Notes: generated by a model not told the origin, from the letters alone. DNA of 37,408 nt from Acidimicrobiaceae bacterium (GCA_003138815.1 PLHD01000012.1:22127-59534); one strand, 5' to 3'; shown: positions 7,789-17,069, numbered from the stretch's first letter. Made by a program: numbers and translations.

Positions 7789-8568
7789 CTACAGATCGTC
7801 GATCAAGTCCGCGATCGAGCCGACCACCCTCGAAGGCCGATACGGGAAGCGGTTGGCGTCCTCCTCGCCGTTGGCGCCCGAGAGAACCAGGATAGTTTCG
7901 AGCCCGGCGTCGATTCCCGACAGGATGTCGGTCTCCATCCGGTCGCCGACCATCACGGCGGTGTCGGAGTGCGCCTGCAGGACGTTCATCGCCTCGCGAA
8001 TCATCATCGAGTTGGGCTTGCCCACGAAATAAGGCGCGACGCCGGTCGCCCGCTCGATGATGGCGGCCATCGCTCCGCAGCCCGGCAGCGATCCGTCGGG
8101 CGACGGCCCGGTGGGCTCTGGATTCGTGGCGACGAAACGACTTCCGCGCTCGATGAGTCTGATCGCGGTGGCGAAATCGTCGAACGAGTACTTCTGGGTC
8201 TCGGCGAGAATGACGTAGTCGGGATTCTTCGAGTCCTCGCGATAGCCGACATCGCGAAGGGCGACATGAATGCTGTCTTCGCCGATGACGAACGCAGTGC
8301 CTTGGGGGCGTTGCACGTGCGCGAACTGAGCAGTAGCCAGTGCCGATGTCCACAACTGGCTCTCGGAGACCTCCAGACCCATGGACGACAGCTGGTCGCG
8401 GAGCTCCTGCGGCGTGAACAGGGAGTTATTGGTGAGGATCAGGAACTTCCGGCCCGTTGACCGGAGGCGCTCCAAGAACCGGTCCGCCCCTTCGATCATC
8501 GAACCATCGTCGATGAGCACGCCGTCCATATCGCAGAGCCAATTCTGAATCCAGTGACGATCGTCCAT
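7789..8568 (-). CDS. HAD-IIA (NagD-like) phosphatase
   Basis: Haloacid dehalogenase superfamily, subclass IIA, cytoplasmic sugar-phosphate or nucleotide phosphatase. Motif I is DMDGVL (nucleophile Asp13, acid/base Asp15). Motif II is ILTNNS. The IIA cap follows, with FVATNPEPTGPSPDG and GCGAMAAIIERATG. GKPNSMMI carries the motif III Lys. Motif IV is VMVGDRMETDILSGIDAGL. The ATG at 8568 opens MDDRHWIQNWLCDMDG, as homologues do; a TTG at 8598 is in frame. CATAAT at 8575-8580 ends six bases before the ATG, and the intervening bases are GGAGGG, so the site could be read either as a leaderless start or as a very close ribosome site. The substrate is unknown. It should not be taken for OtsB, which is a different HAD subclass. 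Confidence 0.88.
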   Translation of the reverse strand: MDDRHWIQNWLCDMDGVLIDDGSMIEGADRFLERLRSTGRKFLILTNNSLFTPQELRDQLSSMGLEVSESQLWTSALATAQFAHVQRPQGTAFVIGEDSIHVALRDVGYREDSKNPDYVILAETQKYSFDDFATAIRLIERGSRFVATNPEPTGPSPDGSLPGCGAMAAIIERATGVAPYFVGKPNSMMIREAMNVLQAHSDTAVMVGDRMETDILSGIDAGLETILVLSGANGEEDANRFPYRPSRVVGSIADLIDDL

Positions 8569-8726
8569 CCCTCCATTATGGACGCCCAGTCCGTCCAAGC
8601 CGAACCCCCCGCCTTTCGGCTACTGCGCGGGGTATCGGCCGCCCGCCTCGCCAGGGCACTGTGCGGTGCCAGGACCCCGGACGGTAACGTACGACAAGGC
8701 GCGTCGCGCCGGTCGAAAGAGACGTC

Positions 8727-9949
8727 GTGTCGAAAACCAAGTACTCCCCACCCCGCCCCGACGAACGTACGAGCGTCCTCTCGCAGGAACGAAGCCGCAA
8801 GACGGCCCAGTCATCCCAAAGTTTCGTGCGCGGAAGCACGGGCCAGTTCTATGAATGGCTAGGCGGACCGACGGCCCCTGGCGTCCCCGACGGTCCGCCG
8901 ATTTGGATTTGCGGCGACTGCCACGTGGGGAACCTCGGCCCCGTGGCCGACGCCGGTGGGCGGGTCCGCCTCCATATCCGCGATCTCGACCACTCGGTGA
9001 TCGGCAATCCGGCCCACGACCTGATCCGCCTGGCACTCTCGCTGGCCTCGGCCATTCGGGGCTCGGACCTGCCCGGTGTGACAACCGCGCGAATGCTCGA
9101 GGCGATGATGGAGGGTTACGAGTCCGCAATTGAGCACGACTTCGACGAGGCCTGGGACAACCCGGATCCCCCAATGTCGTGCGGGTTGCCTTGCGAGAAG
9201 CGCACCGGAGAACCTGGAAGAAACTGGCCAAGGAGAGGATCAACGACACGCGTCCGAGGATTCCCCTGGGAAGGACCTTCTGGCCCATAACGAAAGCGGA
9301 ACGCTCGGCCACCGAATCGGTGTTCACGGTTTCGTCGATAGCCCGTCTCGTCACAATGGTCGAGTCGCGCCCCAGCGACGCCCGGGTGACAATCATGGAT
9401 TCGGCCTATTGGAAGAAGGGCTGCAGCTCACTGGGCCTGCTGCGCTACGGCGTCCTGGCCGACGCTTCCGACAAGAGCTCGAAGTCTTCCGACAGCTGCC
9501 TCGTCGACATCAAGGAAGCGGTCACGCCCCCGGCCCCGGTGGCCCCGGGCGCCGAGATGCCCCTCGACAACGCCCTGAGAGTCGTGCAGGGGGCGCTGCA
9601 CATCTCGCCCTTTCTCGGCGAGCGGATGAGGGCGGCCACCCTGCTCGGGCGACCAGTGTTCATTCGAGAGCTGCTCCCCCAGGACCTCAAGCTGGAGATC
9701 GATCAGATGACGTCCGACGAGGCGTTGATGGCGGCTGAGTATCTGTCCACCGTGGTCGGCTTCGCCCACGCTCGCCAGATGGACTCATCAACCAGGACCT
9801 CGTGTTAGAAGGAGCTCTCGCGCAACCGGAGCAAGGAGCCGGACGCGCCTTCTTGGCTGTGGGCCAACGTGGTCGGCCTCCTGGTCGATCATGAGAAGAC
9901 CTACCTGGAGCATTGTCGTCGCTACGCGACGGCCTCCCAGGCGATCTAG
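8727..9949 (+). pseudogene. Broken DUF2252 family gene
   Basis: DUF2252 proteins are about 400-residue actinobacterial and proteobacterial proteins with a kinase-like fold; their function is not settled. The frame from GTG 8727 reads GSTGQFYEWLGG, PPIWICGDCHVGNLGPVAD, IRDLDHSVIGNPAHDLIRLALSLA and GVTTARMLEAMMEGYE, then loses homology near 9176. One frame over, from 9179, the protein resumes with VALREAHRRTWKKLAKERI, YWKKGCSSLGLLRYGV, CLVDIKEAV and RPVFIRELLPQDLKLEIDQ. A TAG at 9806-9808 interrupts it in frame, after which KELSRNRSKEPDAPSWLWANVV and YLEHCRRYATAS follow to a natural stop at 9947-9949. So there is one frameshift, best explained by a single-base loss near 9179, and one nonsense codon. 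Otherwise the gene is nearly full length, which suggests recent decay or sequencing error. Confidence 0.8.
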
Positions 9950-10032
9950 CGACACCACCAACGTCTGCGCGACGCCTGCGTGGCGGACACGCTCGCGGCC
10001 CATTGCTCGAGGCGAGAGGTCGGCCGGAGTCC

Positions 10033-11724
10033 TCAGTGAGCGTCCAGGAGCGCGTTGATCCGCTGGGCCAGCACGCTCTCTGGCTCAACGACGGCACCCG
10101 GAGCCGGGCAGATCGCGAGCAGATGAGTTGCCTCGCCCACCTCGCCGGCCGCCCAAAGGTACACGGCCTCTGCGAGCACGCCGAGCTCGTCCAGGACGCT
10201 GCGAAAGTGCCACGACGCGAACCCGTCGTCTTCGCCGCAGCGCCGCGCGTCGCCGAGCGCCCGGACCAGGCGTTCGCGTAGCGCCTGGCTGGCCTCGTCC
10301 TGATCGGCGCGGTCGAGGCCGGACATCAGGTTCTCCTCGACGGCGTCCAGGATCGGCAGACGCCGCAGGTCGTTCAGCACCTGCGCGGCCAGCACGTTGT
10401 GCGTTCCCTCCCACGACTCGTAGACGATCGCATCGCGGTAGAGGCGCGGCAGCACGCTGAAATCCTCGATCGTGCCGTTTCCGCCCAGGACCTCGATGCC
10501 CGAACGCACGACCGACGTCGCCTGACGCGAGATCAGGTACTTCGCCGCGTTCACCAAGAAGCGGTGGTAGAGGACATCGGTCTCGCTCGCGGTCCCTTCG
10601 TCGATACGGTCCTCGAGGCCAGTGAGCGCGAAGACCAGGTGCAGGGCCCCGACCGACGTGGCCGTCATATCGGCCAGGATGCGTCGCATGGAAGGGAACT
10701 GCTCGACCGGCACGCCGAAGGCCTCCCGGAACCGGGCGAACGACCTGGCCTCCAGGACGGCGCGTCGCATGATCCCGGCGCTGCCGAGCGCCGTCATCCA
10801 CCGGCTCGTGTTGAGCACCACCGACACCGCCGTGCGGAAACCGTGCTCGATCGGACCGATCGGCCACGCCAGAGCGCCGTCGAAGTCGATCTCGCCCGAG
10901 GCGAGACCGCGAGTGCCCAGCTTGTCCTTCAGCCGTCGCAGCGTGAAGCCGTTCGGACGGCCGTCGATCATCCTCGGCGCGACGAAGCTTCCGAGCCCCC
11001 GTGTGCCCTCCGGCCCTCCGGGAACCCGGGCCGTGATGAAGAACTGATCGGCGTTGGCCACCGAGCAGAACCATTTCTCACCGGTGATCCGGTAGGTCTC
11101 GCCGTCCTCATTGGCCACGGCCAGGCATTCGTTCGCCCCGACGTCGCTGCCGCCCTGGACCTCGGTGAGGAACTGGGCGCCGCGCTGCGCGCTGGCGTAC
11201 TGCGGATCCACCAGGGCCGGAAGGAACCGGTCTCGCACCTCGGGCGACGCGCGCCGGCGCAGCGCCCGCGCCAGACCGATGGTGCAGGTCGCCGGGCAGG
11301 CGTGGCCGGCCTCGCCTTCGAGTGAAAGCAGGTACAGAAGGGTCGCCTGCTCGTAGGCCCGGCCCGGTTGCGCCGACAGCGCCACGACGCCGCTCGACCA
11401 CACCGCTTCCCCGGCCTGATGGTAGGCGGGGTCGAAGGAGACCGTCTCGGTCCGATTTCCGAGTTCGTCGTAGCGGTTGAGCTCGGGCAGGTGGAGGCGC
11501 TGCTCGTAACGCTGGGCCGCGGGAGCGATGATCGCCACGAGCGCCCGGGCGAAGATCGACGCACGCGAATCCAACTCCACCAACCGGTCCCCTTCGAGGG
11601 ACCGCTCCAGAATCGACCGCAACTGGACGTCATTCTGGTAGGGGTCACTCGGAAAGTCCGCCTTCCAGGCGGCGAGCGCGGCACGGGCATCGTCGTAGGT
11701 CATAGTGGCAGTATCACTCGTCAT
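10033..11724 (-). CDS. Acyl-CoA dehydrogenase, AidB-like subgroup
   Basis: FAD enzyme of the acyl-CoA dehydrogenase superfamily, closest in pattern to the AidB/isovaleryl-type branch. It has the AidB-like TEVQGGSDVGANE and GEKWFCSVANADQFFITARV, followed by GLGSFVAPR and LKDKLGTRGLASGEIDFDGA. SFARFREAFGVPVEQFPSMRRILADM comes next. The C-terminal part carries VLGGNGTIEDFSVLPRLYRDAIVYESWEGTHNVL, where the Glu of YESWEG occupies the usual catalytic-base region. The product is 563 residues from ATG 11724, as expected for AidB-like proteins, which are larger than the ordinary 380-residue enzymes. An ATG at 11703 is an alternative, and neither has a clear ribosome site. Substrate unknown; a role in DNA repair should not be assumed from the name. 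Confidence 0.82.
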   Translation of the reverse strand: MTSDTATMTYDDARAALAAWKADFPSDPYQNDVQLRSILERSLEGDRLVELDSRASIFARALVAIIAPAAQRYEQRLHLPELNRYDELGNRTETVSFDPAYHQAGEAVWSSGVVALSAQPGRAYEQATLLYLLSLEGEAGHACPATCTIGLARALRRRASPEVRDRFLPALVDPQYASAQRGAQFLTEVQGGSDVGANECLAVANEDGETYRITGEKWFCSVANADQFFITARVPGGPEGTRGLGSFVAPRMIDGRPNGFTLRRLKDKLGTRGLASGEIDFDGALAWPIGPIEHGFRTAVSVVLNTSRWMTALGSAGIMRRAVLEARSFARFREAFGVPVEQFPSMRRILADMTATSVGALHLVFALTGLEDRIDEGTASETDVLYHRFLVNAAKYLISRQATSVVRSGIEVLGGNGTIEDFSVLPRLYRDAIVYESWEGTHNVLAAQVLNDLRRLPILDAVEENLMSGLDRADQDEASQALRERLVRALGDARRCGEDDGFASWHFRSVLDELGVLAEAVYLWAAGEVGEATHLLAICPAPGAVVEPESVLAQRINALLDAH

Positions 11725-11820
11725 GGCCGATATTGCCAAATTCGCCGCCCGCAGGCCAAGGATCGAATCCGGGCCTTCGCCAGCTTCACGTCGGTAACGG
11801 AATGGACGGCACCCCGGCGG

Positions 11821-12834
11821 CTAAACGAGCCCGTTCCATTCCTCGTCGACCAGACGACCCAGTCGCCCAATCTCGTCGAGGTTGTCCAGGGCCACGGCGA
11901 TTCGGTCGCCGTCGATGTACGAGACGTGGTCGAGCCCGAGACGGCGCCAGGGCTGGAAGAGGACGCGCGTCGTCGCGGGGTTCGAGTAGATGCCACGAAC
12001 CAGCACGCCGGTGTCTGAGGCCGCCACGACGAGCGCGGGACGAGCCTTCGCCCTCTGCTCTGGGACGATCGGATCGACCGAGTCGAAGGGCACCTCGACC
12101 AGGACAACCGTGCCGACGAAGGGGTGCTCGGGGCTGAACCTCTCGAACTCTCCCGGCGTGAGGATGGCGCGACGCCGACCGGGAGCGGTGACCGGCCCCG
12201 AGCGGACCGGTGTCGGAGTGGTCGCGGCAGCCTTCTTCTCACCCTTGGATTTGGCGGGGCGCACCGGACGCGCCGGCGCCTTGGCCCTCTTTTTCTTTTC
12301 CTCTTCGCGCCGGGCCCTGCGCTGTTCGCGAACCTCGGCGTCGACCTCCTTGGGCGCGACCAGCGAGGAGCTCGGCGCGACGTCGGGAAGCTCAGGCAGC
12401 GCAAACTCGGCCCGCTCTTCGAGCAGACGCCGACAGTGCGGTCCGGCGGGAAAGTCCTCGCCGATGGCAAAGGTCAAGAGCGCCACCATGTCGTCATTGG
12501 TGGACCCGTTCGCGAGCAGCTGGTCCACTGCCGCCGCGAGCTGCTCGTACGAAGGGGTCTCGGAGTGGTCCCCCAGTGCCTCGATGACCTTCTCGAGCGG
12601 CTCCATGGCGAGAAGCTCCAGCAGGCCCTTCACGGCGGCGATCGGCGCGGTGCTGGCGAAGGTCGTGACGTCGCGACGCTGCTGAAGGCTGCGCAGGGGC
12701 ATCCCGACCACGGCGCTGATCCTGGCGTTGGCGCGCAGATCGAGCGCGTCGACGGCCTCGAGGACCGCGGCGTCGGAGATCTTCAAGAGACCGCGGCGGA
12801 CGTACTGCGCCGGGCTCGACGGGGTGGATGGCAT
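11821..12834 (-). CDS. Unknown helical protein with PemK/MazF-like C-terminal domain
   Basis: A 337-residue protein in three parts. Residues 1-150 are rich in Leu and Ala and look helical, without a family I know. Residues 165-222 are a highly charged, Lys/Arg/Ala/Pro-rich linker. Residues 239-335 resemble the PemK/MazF fold: VVLVEVPFDSV opens the barrel, KARPALVVAAS matches the K-x-RPalVv strand, and SYIDGDRIAVALDNLDEIGRL matches the closing helix, where MazF proteins usually end SxVxxDQIxxLxxxxIGRL. MazF/PemK toxins are small mRNA interferases with a separate antitoxin; here the domain is fused and no antitoxin adjoins it. The ATG lies six bases after the stop of the acyl-CoA dehydrogenase gene, so the two are probably co-transcribed. 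Whether it cuts RNA is unknown. Confidence 0.7.
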   Translation of the reverse strand: MPSTPSSPAQYVRRGLLKISDAAVLEAVDALDLRANARISAVVGMPLRSLQQRRDVTTFASTAPIAAVKGLLELLAMEPLEKVIEALGDHSETPSYEQLAAAVDQLLANGSTNDDMVALLTFAIGEDFPAGPHCRRLLEERAEFALPELPDVAPSSSLVAPKEVDAEVREQRRARREEEKKKRAKAPARPVRPAKSKGEKKAAATTPTPVRSGPVTAPGRRRAILTPGEFERFSPEHPFVGTVVLVEVPFDSVDPIVPEQRAKARPALVVAASDTGVLVRGIYSNPATTRVLFQPWRRLGLDHVSYIDGDRIAVALDNLDEIGRLGRLVDEEWNGLV

Positions 12835-12840
12835 TCGTAC

Positions 12841-13983
12841 CTATTTCAGAAGGTGCTTGGCGACGACGACACGCTGGACCTGATTGGTCCCTTCGTAGAT
12901 CTGGGTGATCTTGGCGTCGCGCATGAAGCGCTCGACCGGGAATTCCTTGGTGAAGCCGTAGCCGCCCAACAACTGCACGGCATCGGTCGACACGCTCATG
13001 GCGGTGTCCGACGCGAACGACTTGGCGGCGGCTCCCAGGTAGCTCAGCTGGCCGTCGGGGTCCCCGGCGTCGATCGTCGCGCAGGCCCGGTAGACCAGGG
13101 CCCGGGCCGCTTCGGTGCGGATGGCCATGTCGGCGAGCATGAAGCGAAGGCCCTGCAGCTGGCTGATGGGAGCCCCGAAGGCCTTGCGTCCCTTCATGTA
13201 GTTCGCCGCGAAGTCGATCGAGCCCTGCGCGATGCCCACGGCCTGAGCCCCGATGGTCGGCCGCGACCGGTCCAGGGTGTGCATGGCGATCTTGAAGCCC
13301 TGGCCCTCCTCGCCGATGCGGTGCGACGCGGGAACGCGCACGTCGTTGAAGACGACCTCGCCCGTCGGCGAGGCGCGCAGGCCAAGCTTGTCCTCGTGCT
13401 TGGGGAATTCGACGCCCCATTCCTTCTCCACCAAGAAGCACGTGATGCCGTGGCTCCTCGCCTCGAGGTTGGTGGACGCGAAGACGGTATAGGTGTCCGA
13501 CACCCCGGAGTTCGTGATCCAGTACTTCGAACCGTTGAGAATGTAATCGTCGCCGTCACGCTCGGCGCGGCAGCGCATCGAGGCGACGTCGGAGCCGGCG
13601 TCGGCCTCGGAGAGGCAGTAGGACGCTTGGATCTCGCCCGAAGCGATGCGGGGTAGGTACTGCCGCTTGATCTCCTCGGACGCGAAGTTCATGACCGGCA
13701 GCATGCCGAGCTTGGAGATCAGCATCGTCACCGACGTCGACGCGCAGCCTCGGGCGATCTCCTCGGCCATGATTGCTTGGGTCACTATGTCGGCCCCGGC
13801 TCCGCCGTACGCCTCGGGCACCCAGAGGGCGGGCAGGTCCATCTCGCGGCAGGCCTCCCAGCTCTTCTGGGGGAAGGTCTGCTCGCGGTCGTAGAGAGCG
13901 GCGTGGGGGCTGATGCGGTCGTCCACGAACCCGCGCATGACGTCGCGAAAAGCCCGTTGTTCGTCGGTGAGGTCAAAACTCAT
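12841..13983 (-). CDS. Acyl-CoA dehydrogenase
   Basis: FAD-dependent short/medium-chain acyl-CoA dehydrogenase of fatty-acid or branched-chain acyl-CoA breakdown, passing electrons to electron-transfer flavoprotein. The N-terminal helical domain begins FDLTDEQRAFRDVMRGFV. CLSEADAGSDVASM and YILNGSKYWITNSG form the flavin and substrate site. GFKIAMHTLDRSRPTIGAQAVG, QLLGGYGFTKEFPVERFMRDAKI and IYEGTNQVQRVVVAKHLL complete the C-terminal domain, with the catalytic Glu in YEGT. The product is 380 residues, the standard length. The ribosome site AAGGA lies seven bases before the ATG. The gene sits between a conserved protein of unknown function upstream (22-base gap) and the PemK-like gene downstream. 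Confidence 0.93.
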   Translation of the reverse strand: MSFDLTDEQRAFRDVMRGFVDDRISPHAALYDREQTFPQKSWEACREMDLPALWVPEAYGGAGADIVTQAIMAEEIARGCASTSVTMLISKLGMLPVMNFASEEIKRQYLPRIASGEIQASYCLSEADAGSDVASMRCRAERDGDDYILNGSKYWITNSGVSDTYTVFASTNLEARSHGITCFLVEKEWGVEFPKHEDKLGLRASPTGEVVFNDVRVPASHRIGEEGQGFKIAMHTLDRSRPTIGAQAVGIAQGSIDFAANYMKGRKAFGAPISQLQGLRFMLADMAIRTEAARALVYRACATIDAGDPDGQLSYLGAAAKSFASDTAMSVSTDAVQLLGGYGFTKEFPVERFMRDAKITQIYEGTNQVQRVVVAKHLLK

Positions 13984-14005
13984 ATCTGTTCCTTCAGTGG
14001 TGGGA

Positions 14006-14488
14006 CTAGTGAGAAGTTATGGGGGCGACTTGCGCGACCGGCGCGATCAGTTGATCGACGCTGACCGCGTCGACGAAACGGCGCTGGACGACGTAACTGT
14101 GGGCGAGCCCCGAGAACGGACGCGCCAGTTCGCGGTTGATGACCTCGGCGCCGCGCAGCCCGAAGAGGTCCATGGCGACGTGCACGTCGTCGAGGATCGG
14201 CCCTCGACCCACGAGACTGGCCCGCTTCGCGCCGACCAGGGCGACGCCGAGCTCCACGTCGTGACGGTCGTGGGAACGGGCGAAGTTCAACTTGGCGCAT
14301 TCGCGGTGGGCAATGGTGAGCGCGAATCCCTCGCCGGGGGCCGGCGTACCGTAGCCGAGACCGCTACCGGGATGGGCCGAGCGTTGCAGCCCGGGCTTTG
14401 ACGGACGACCGAATTCGGGGGTCTGGGTGATCATGGTCGGGCGAACTTCACCGGCCAGGGGCACTGGGGAGAATGTAGGTTGGGTCAC
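14006..14488 (-). CDS. Conserved-looking protein of unknown function
   Basis: A 160-residue frame (GTG 14488; an ATG at 14434 gives 142 residues) that ends 22 bases before the acyl-CoA dehydrogenase and so probably heads that operon. The core runs from GRPSKPGLQRSAHPGSGLGYG to DDVHVAMDLFGLRGAEVI. It contains a Gly-rich turn region, then AHRECAKLNFARSHDRHDVELGVALVGAKRASLVGRGP, which is rich in His and Arg. There is no signal peptide and no membrane segment. The upstream context GAAGG directly abuts the GTG, while GGTGAAG precedes the ATG, so the start is open. I do not recognise a family and give no function. Confidence 0.6.
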   Translation of the reverse strand: MTQPTFSPVPLAGEVRPTMITQTPEFGRPSKPGLQRSAHPGSGLGYGTPAPGEGFALTIAHRECAKLNFARSHDRHDVELGVALVGAKRASLVGRGPILDDVHVAMDLFGLRGAEVINRELARPFSGLAHSYVVQRRFVDAVSVDQLIAPVAQVAPITSH

Positions 14489-14518
14489 CCTTCGAGACTA
14501 TCTCTACGCTCTAGGGCC

Positions 14519-15445
14519 TCAAACCCGCGTCAGCCAGCCCTCGTACTGGGCCAGTTCGCCGCGCACGGCGGAGAAGTACGTCGACTGGATCGCCTTGGTG
14601 ATCGGACCGGGCTTGCCCTCGCCCACGGTGCGGTCGTCCACCGATCCAATGGGGACCACCTCGGCCGCCGTCCCGGTCAGGAAGGCTTCGTCAGCGAGAT
14701 AGAGGTCGGTGCGCACCAGCGCCTCGAAGCTGACCTCGTAGCCCAGGTCGTGGGCGATGCGCACGACGCTCTCCTGGGTGATGCCGCGAAGCGCTCCGGC
14801 CTCCGAAGGCGGCGGCGTGACGATCAGGCCGTCTCGCACGATGAAGAGGTTCTCGCCGGTGCACTCCGAGATACGCCCGTCCGGTCCCAGCATGATCGCC
14901 TCGTCGTAGCCCGCCTTCATCGCCTCGACCTTGGCGAGGCTCGAGTTGACGTAGCCGCCCACCGTCTTGGACGCGCTGGGCATCGCGTTGGGGCTGTGGC
15001 GCTGCCACGAGGAGATCTTCATCTTGACGCCGTTCTCCAGCCCGTGCTCGCCGAGGTACGCGCCCCAAGGCCACGCGGCGATCGCCACGTTGACCGGCGA
15101 GCTCAGCGGGTAGATCCCCATCTCGCCGTAGCCGAGGAACACCAGCGGACGCAAGTAGCAGCCGTCCGGGAGGTCGTTCACGCGCACCACTTCGATGCAA
15201 GCGTCGCACAGCTCGTCCAGCGTGTACGGGACCTCGATCATCAGGATCTTGCAGCTTCGCTGGAGGCGCAGCATGTGCTCGCGGAGGCGAAAGATGGCCA
15301 CGCCCTCGGGCGTCTTGTAGGCGCGGATGCCCTCGAAGGCCCCGGTGCCGTAGTGGAGGGTGTGGCTGAGCACGTGGGTCGTCGCCTTCTCCCAGTCGAC
15401 CAGAGCGCCGTCCATCCAGATCTTCTGCGTCGGAGTAATGGGCAT
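14519..15445 (-). CDS. ilvE: Branched-chain amino acid aminotransferase
   Basis: PLP fold-type IV aminotransferase that makes leucine, isoleucine and valine from their 2-oxo acids with glutamate as amino donor. It shows HTLHYGTGAFEGIRAY at the N-terminus, YLRPLVFLGYGEMG, and the PLP lysine at residue 160 in SASKTVGGYVNSSLAKVEA. DEAIMLGPDGRISECTGENLFIV and the phosphate-binding LRGITQESVVRIA and LTGTAAEVVPI follow. At 308 residues it has the usual length of the bacterial type. It starts three bases after the leuB stop, so the two are one transcription unit and likely translationally coupled. This fits its role as the last step of leucine synthesis. Confidence 0.95.
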   Translation of the reverse strand: MPITPTQKIWMDGALVDWEKATTHVLSHTLHYGTGAFEGIRAYKTPEGVAIFRLREHMLRLQRSCKILMIEVPYTLDELCDACIEVVRVNDLPDGCYLRPLVFLGYGEMGIYPLSSPVNVAIAAWPWGAYLGEHGLENGVKMKISSWQRHSPNAMPSASKTVGGYVNSSLAKVEAMKAGYDEAIMLGPDGRISECTGENLFIVRDGLIVTPPPSEAGALRGITQESVVRIAHDLGYEVSFEALVRTDLYLADEAFLTGTAAEVVPIGSVDDRTVGEGKPGPITKAIQSTYFSAVRGELAQYEGWLTRV

Positions 15446-15447
15446 CT

Positions 15448-16470
15448 CTACAACCTCTCCAGTAGTTGATTCGTGATTCCAGCCGTCCCCAGCGAGGTAA
15501 CGTCACCACTGAAGTCTTGCACCGCTCGCGCGATGCGCTGGGCCGCTTCGGCCTCGCCCAGGTGCTCGAGCATCAGGACGGCCGATTTCACCGCGGCGAT
15601 GGGGTTGGCCTGGCCGGTGCCCGCGATGTCGTGGGCCGCGCCGTGAACCGGCTCGAAGAGCGAAGGCCCGGTTCGCGCCGGGTTCAAATTGGCGCTGGCG
15701 GCGTAGCCGATGCCTCCGGTGACCGCCCCGGCGAGGTCGCTCAGGATGTCGCCGAAGAGGTTGTCGGTAACGATGACGCCGTAGCGCCCGGGGCTCTCAA
15801 CGAGGTAGATGCACGCCGCGTCGACGTGGTTGTAGTCGACCTCGACGTTCGGGTACTGTACCGCGACCTCGGCCACGACCCGGCTCCACAACTCCCCCGC
15901 GAACGTCAGCACGTTGGTCTTGTGCACCAGGGTGAGCTTCGGACGAGCGAGCTGGGCCGCGCGCTCGAAGGCGTAGCGCACGCAACGCTCGACGCCGAAG
16001 CGGGTGTTGACCGATCCCTGGGTGGCGATCTCGTGGGCGGTGCCGCGTCGCAGCGTGCCGCCCTCGCCGGCGTAAGGGCCCTCGGTGTTCTCGCGAACGA
16101 TGGCGAACTCGCATCCCTGAGCGATGGAACCGGCCACCCCCGAGAACGGCCGGTAGTTGATGTAGAGGTCGAGTCCAAAACGCATCCGCAGCAGCAGTCC
16201 GCGCTCGAGGACCCCGCCGGGGATGCGCGTGTCGCCGATTGCCGGTCCGACGGCGCCCAGCAGGATCGCGTCATAGCCACGCAGCTCGTCGAGGGTCGCG
16301 TCATCCAGGACGAAGCCGTCGCGCAGGTAGCGCGCGGCGCCGAGGTCGTAGGGCGTCGGGTCGATCGACACGCCGGCAGCGCGCACGACGTCAAGAGCCG
16401 CTTGGGTGACTTCAGGTCCGATCCCGTCGCCGCCGAGCACGGCCACCCGGTAAATACGCTGGTTCGTCAT
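15448..16470 (-). CDS. leuB: 3-Isopropylmalate dehydrogenase
   Basis: NAD-dependent oxidative decarboxylase, third step of leucine synthesis. It opens [14 protein letters not shown], then [27 protein letters not shown] with the Arg residues that hold the substrate. [49 protein letters not shown] and [22 protein letters not shown] follow, the last being the NAD-binding block. It matches the shorter actinobacterial LeuB rather than isocitrate dehydrogenase. The ATG at 16470 is chosen because GGAGAGAGAGGG lies just upstream; the frame extends to 16527 without a ribosome site. The product is 340 residues. It is divergent from greA, sharing a 122-base intergenic region, and is followed after two bases by ilvE. 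Confidence 0.95.
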   Translation of the reverse strand: MTNQRIYRVAVLGGDGIGPEVTQAALDVVRAAGVSIDPTPYDLGAARYLRDGFVLDDATLDELRGYDAILLGAVGPAIGDTRIPGGVLERGLLLRMRFGLDLYINYRPFSGVAGSIAQGCEFAIVRENTEGPYAGEGGTLRRGTAHEIATQGSVNTRFGVERCVRYAFERAAQLARPKLTLVHKTNVLTFAGELWSRVVAEVAVQYPNVEVDYNHVDAACIYLVESPGRYGVIVTDNLFGDILSDLAGAVTGGIGYAASANLNPARTGPSLFEPVHGAAHDIAGTGQANPIAAVKSAVLMLEHLGEAEAAQRIARAVQDFSGDVTSLGTAGITNQLLERL

Positions 16471-16592
16471 GACTTGGACCCTCTCTCTCCCAGTTCCAGT
16501 CTGGTCGCCCCAGCCCGCCAGGAGCAAACTCGCTGCGGGGTTCTCGCGGGCTTTAGGTAGAATTGGGTTTCTCCACGAGCAGAGGTTGCGCC

Positions 16593-17069
16593 ATGGCCGG
16601 CGAAATTCACCGCATCACCCAAGAGACCCTTGACAAGCTCAAGGCCGAATGGCAACACCTCACCACCGTGGGGCGCACCGAGATCGCGCGCACCATCGAA
16701 TCGGCCCGGCTGATGGGCGACCTCTCGGAGAACGGCGACTATCACGCCGCCAAGGACTCCCAGGGCAAGATGGAGTCACGAATCCGCCAGATCGACAACG
16801 TGATCCGCAACCACGAGATCGTGGCGCGCGACGCGCACGCCGACGCCGTCCAGTACGCCTCGATCGTCCAGGTGGTCTACGAGGGCGACGCCGAGGACGA
16901 CTTCCAGGAGTTCTTCATTGGTTCGATCGAGGAGAAGCCCGAAGGAGTGCTGGTGGCGTCGCCCACGTCTCCGCTGGGCGCGGCCCTGCTCGACCACGCC
17001 ATTGGCGAGACCGTCGAGTACGAGGCGCCGTCAGGCGTGCTTCGCGTCAAAATCGTGGGCCTGCGCTAA
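16593..17069 (+). CDS. greA: Transcription elongation factor GreA
   Basis: Binds RNA polymerase in the secondary channel and rescues backtracked complexes by stimulating transcript cleavage. The N-terminal coiled-coil arm (about residues 8-75) carries the acidic tip at [15 protein letters not shown], with Asp43 and Glu46 in the positions that hold the catalytic metal. The C-terminal FKBP-like domain includes [42 protein letters not shown]. The product is 158 residues, normal for GreA. The start at 16593 follows AGAGG. TAGAAT at 16558-16563 may be its -10 box, giving a leader of about 23 bases. The leuC start lies three bases after the stop, so greA heads a leuCD operon. Confidence 0.93.
   Translation: MAGEIHRITQETLDKLKAEWQHLTTVGRTEIARTIESARLMGDLSENGDYHAAKDSQGKMESRIRQIDNVIRNHEIVARDAHADAVQYASIVQVVYEGDAEDDFQEFFIGSIEEKPEGVLVASPTSPLGAALLDHAIGETVEYEAPSGVLRVKIVGLR

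Noticed and set aside
7789-8568. HAD gene as the missing trehalose-6-phosphate phosphatase
   Set aside because: Its cap and motifs are those of subclass IIA (NagD-like), while OtsB belongs to subclass IIB, so proximity to otsA is not enough.
10033-13983. A toxin-antitoxin pair formed by the PemK-like gene and a neighbour
   Set aside because: Neither neighbour is a small DNA-binding antitoxin; both are acyl-CoA dehydrogenases.
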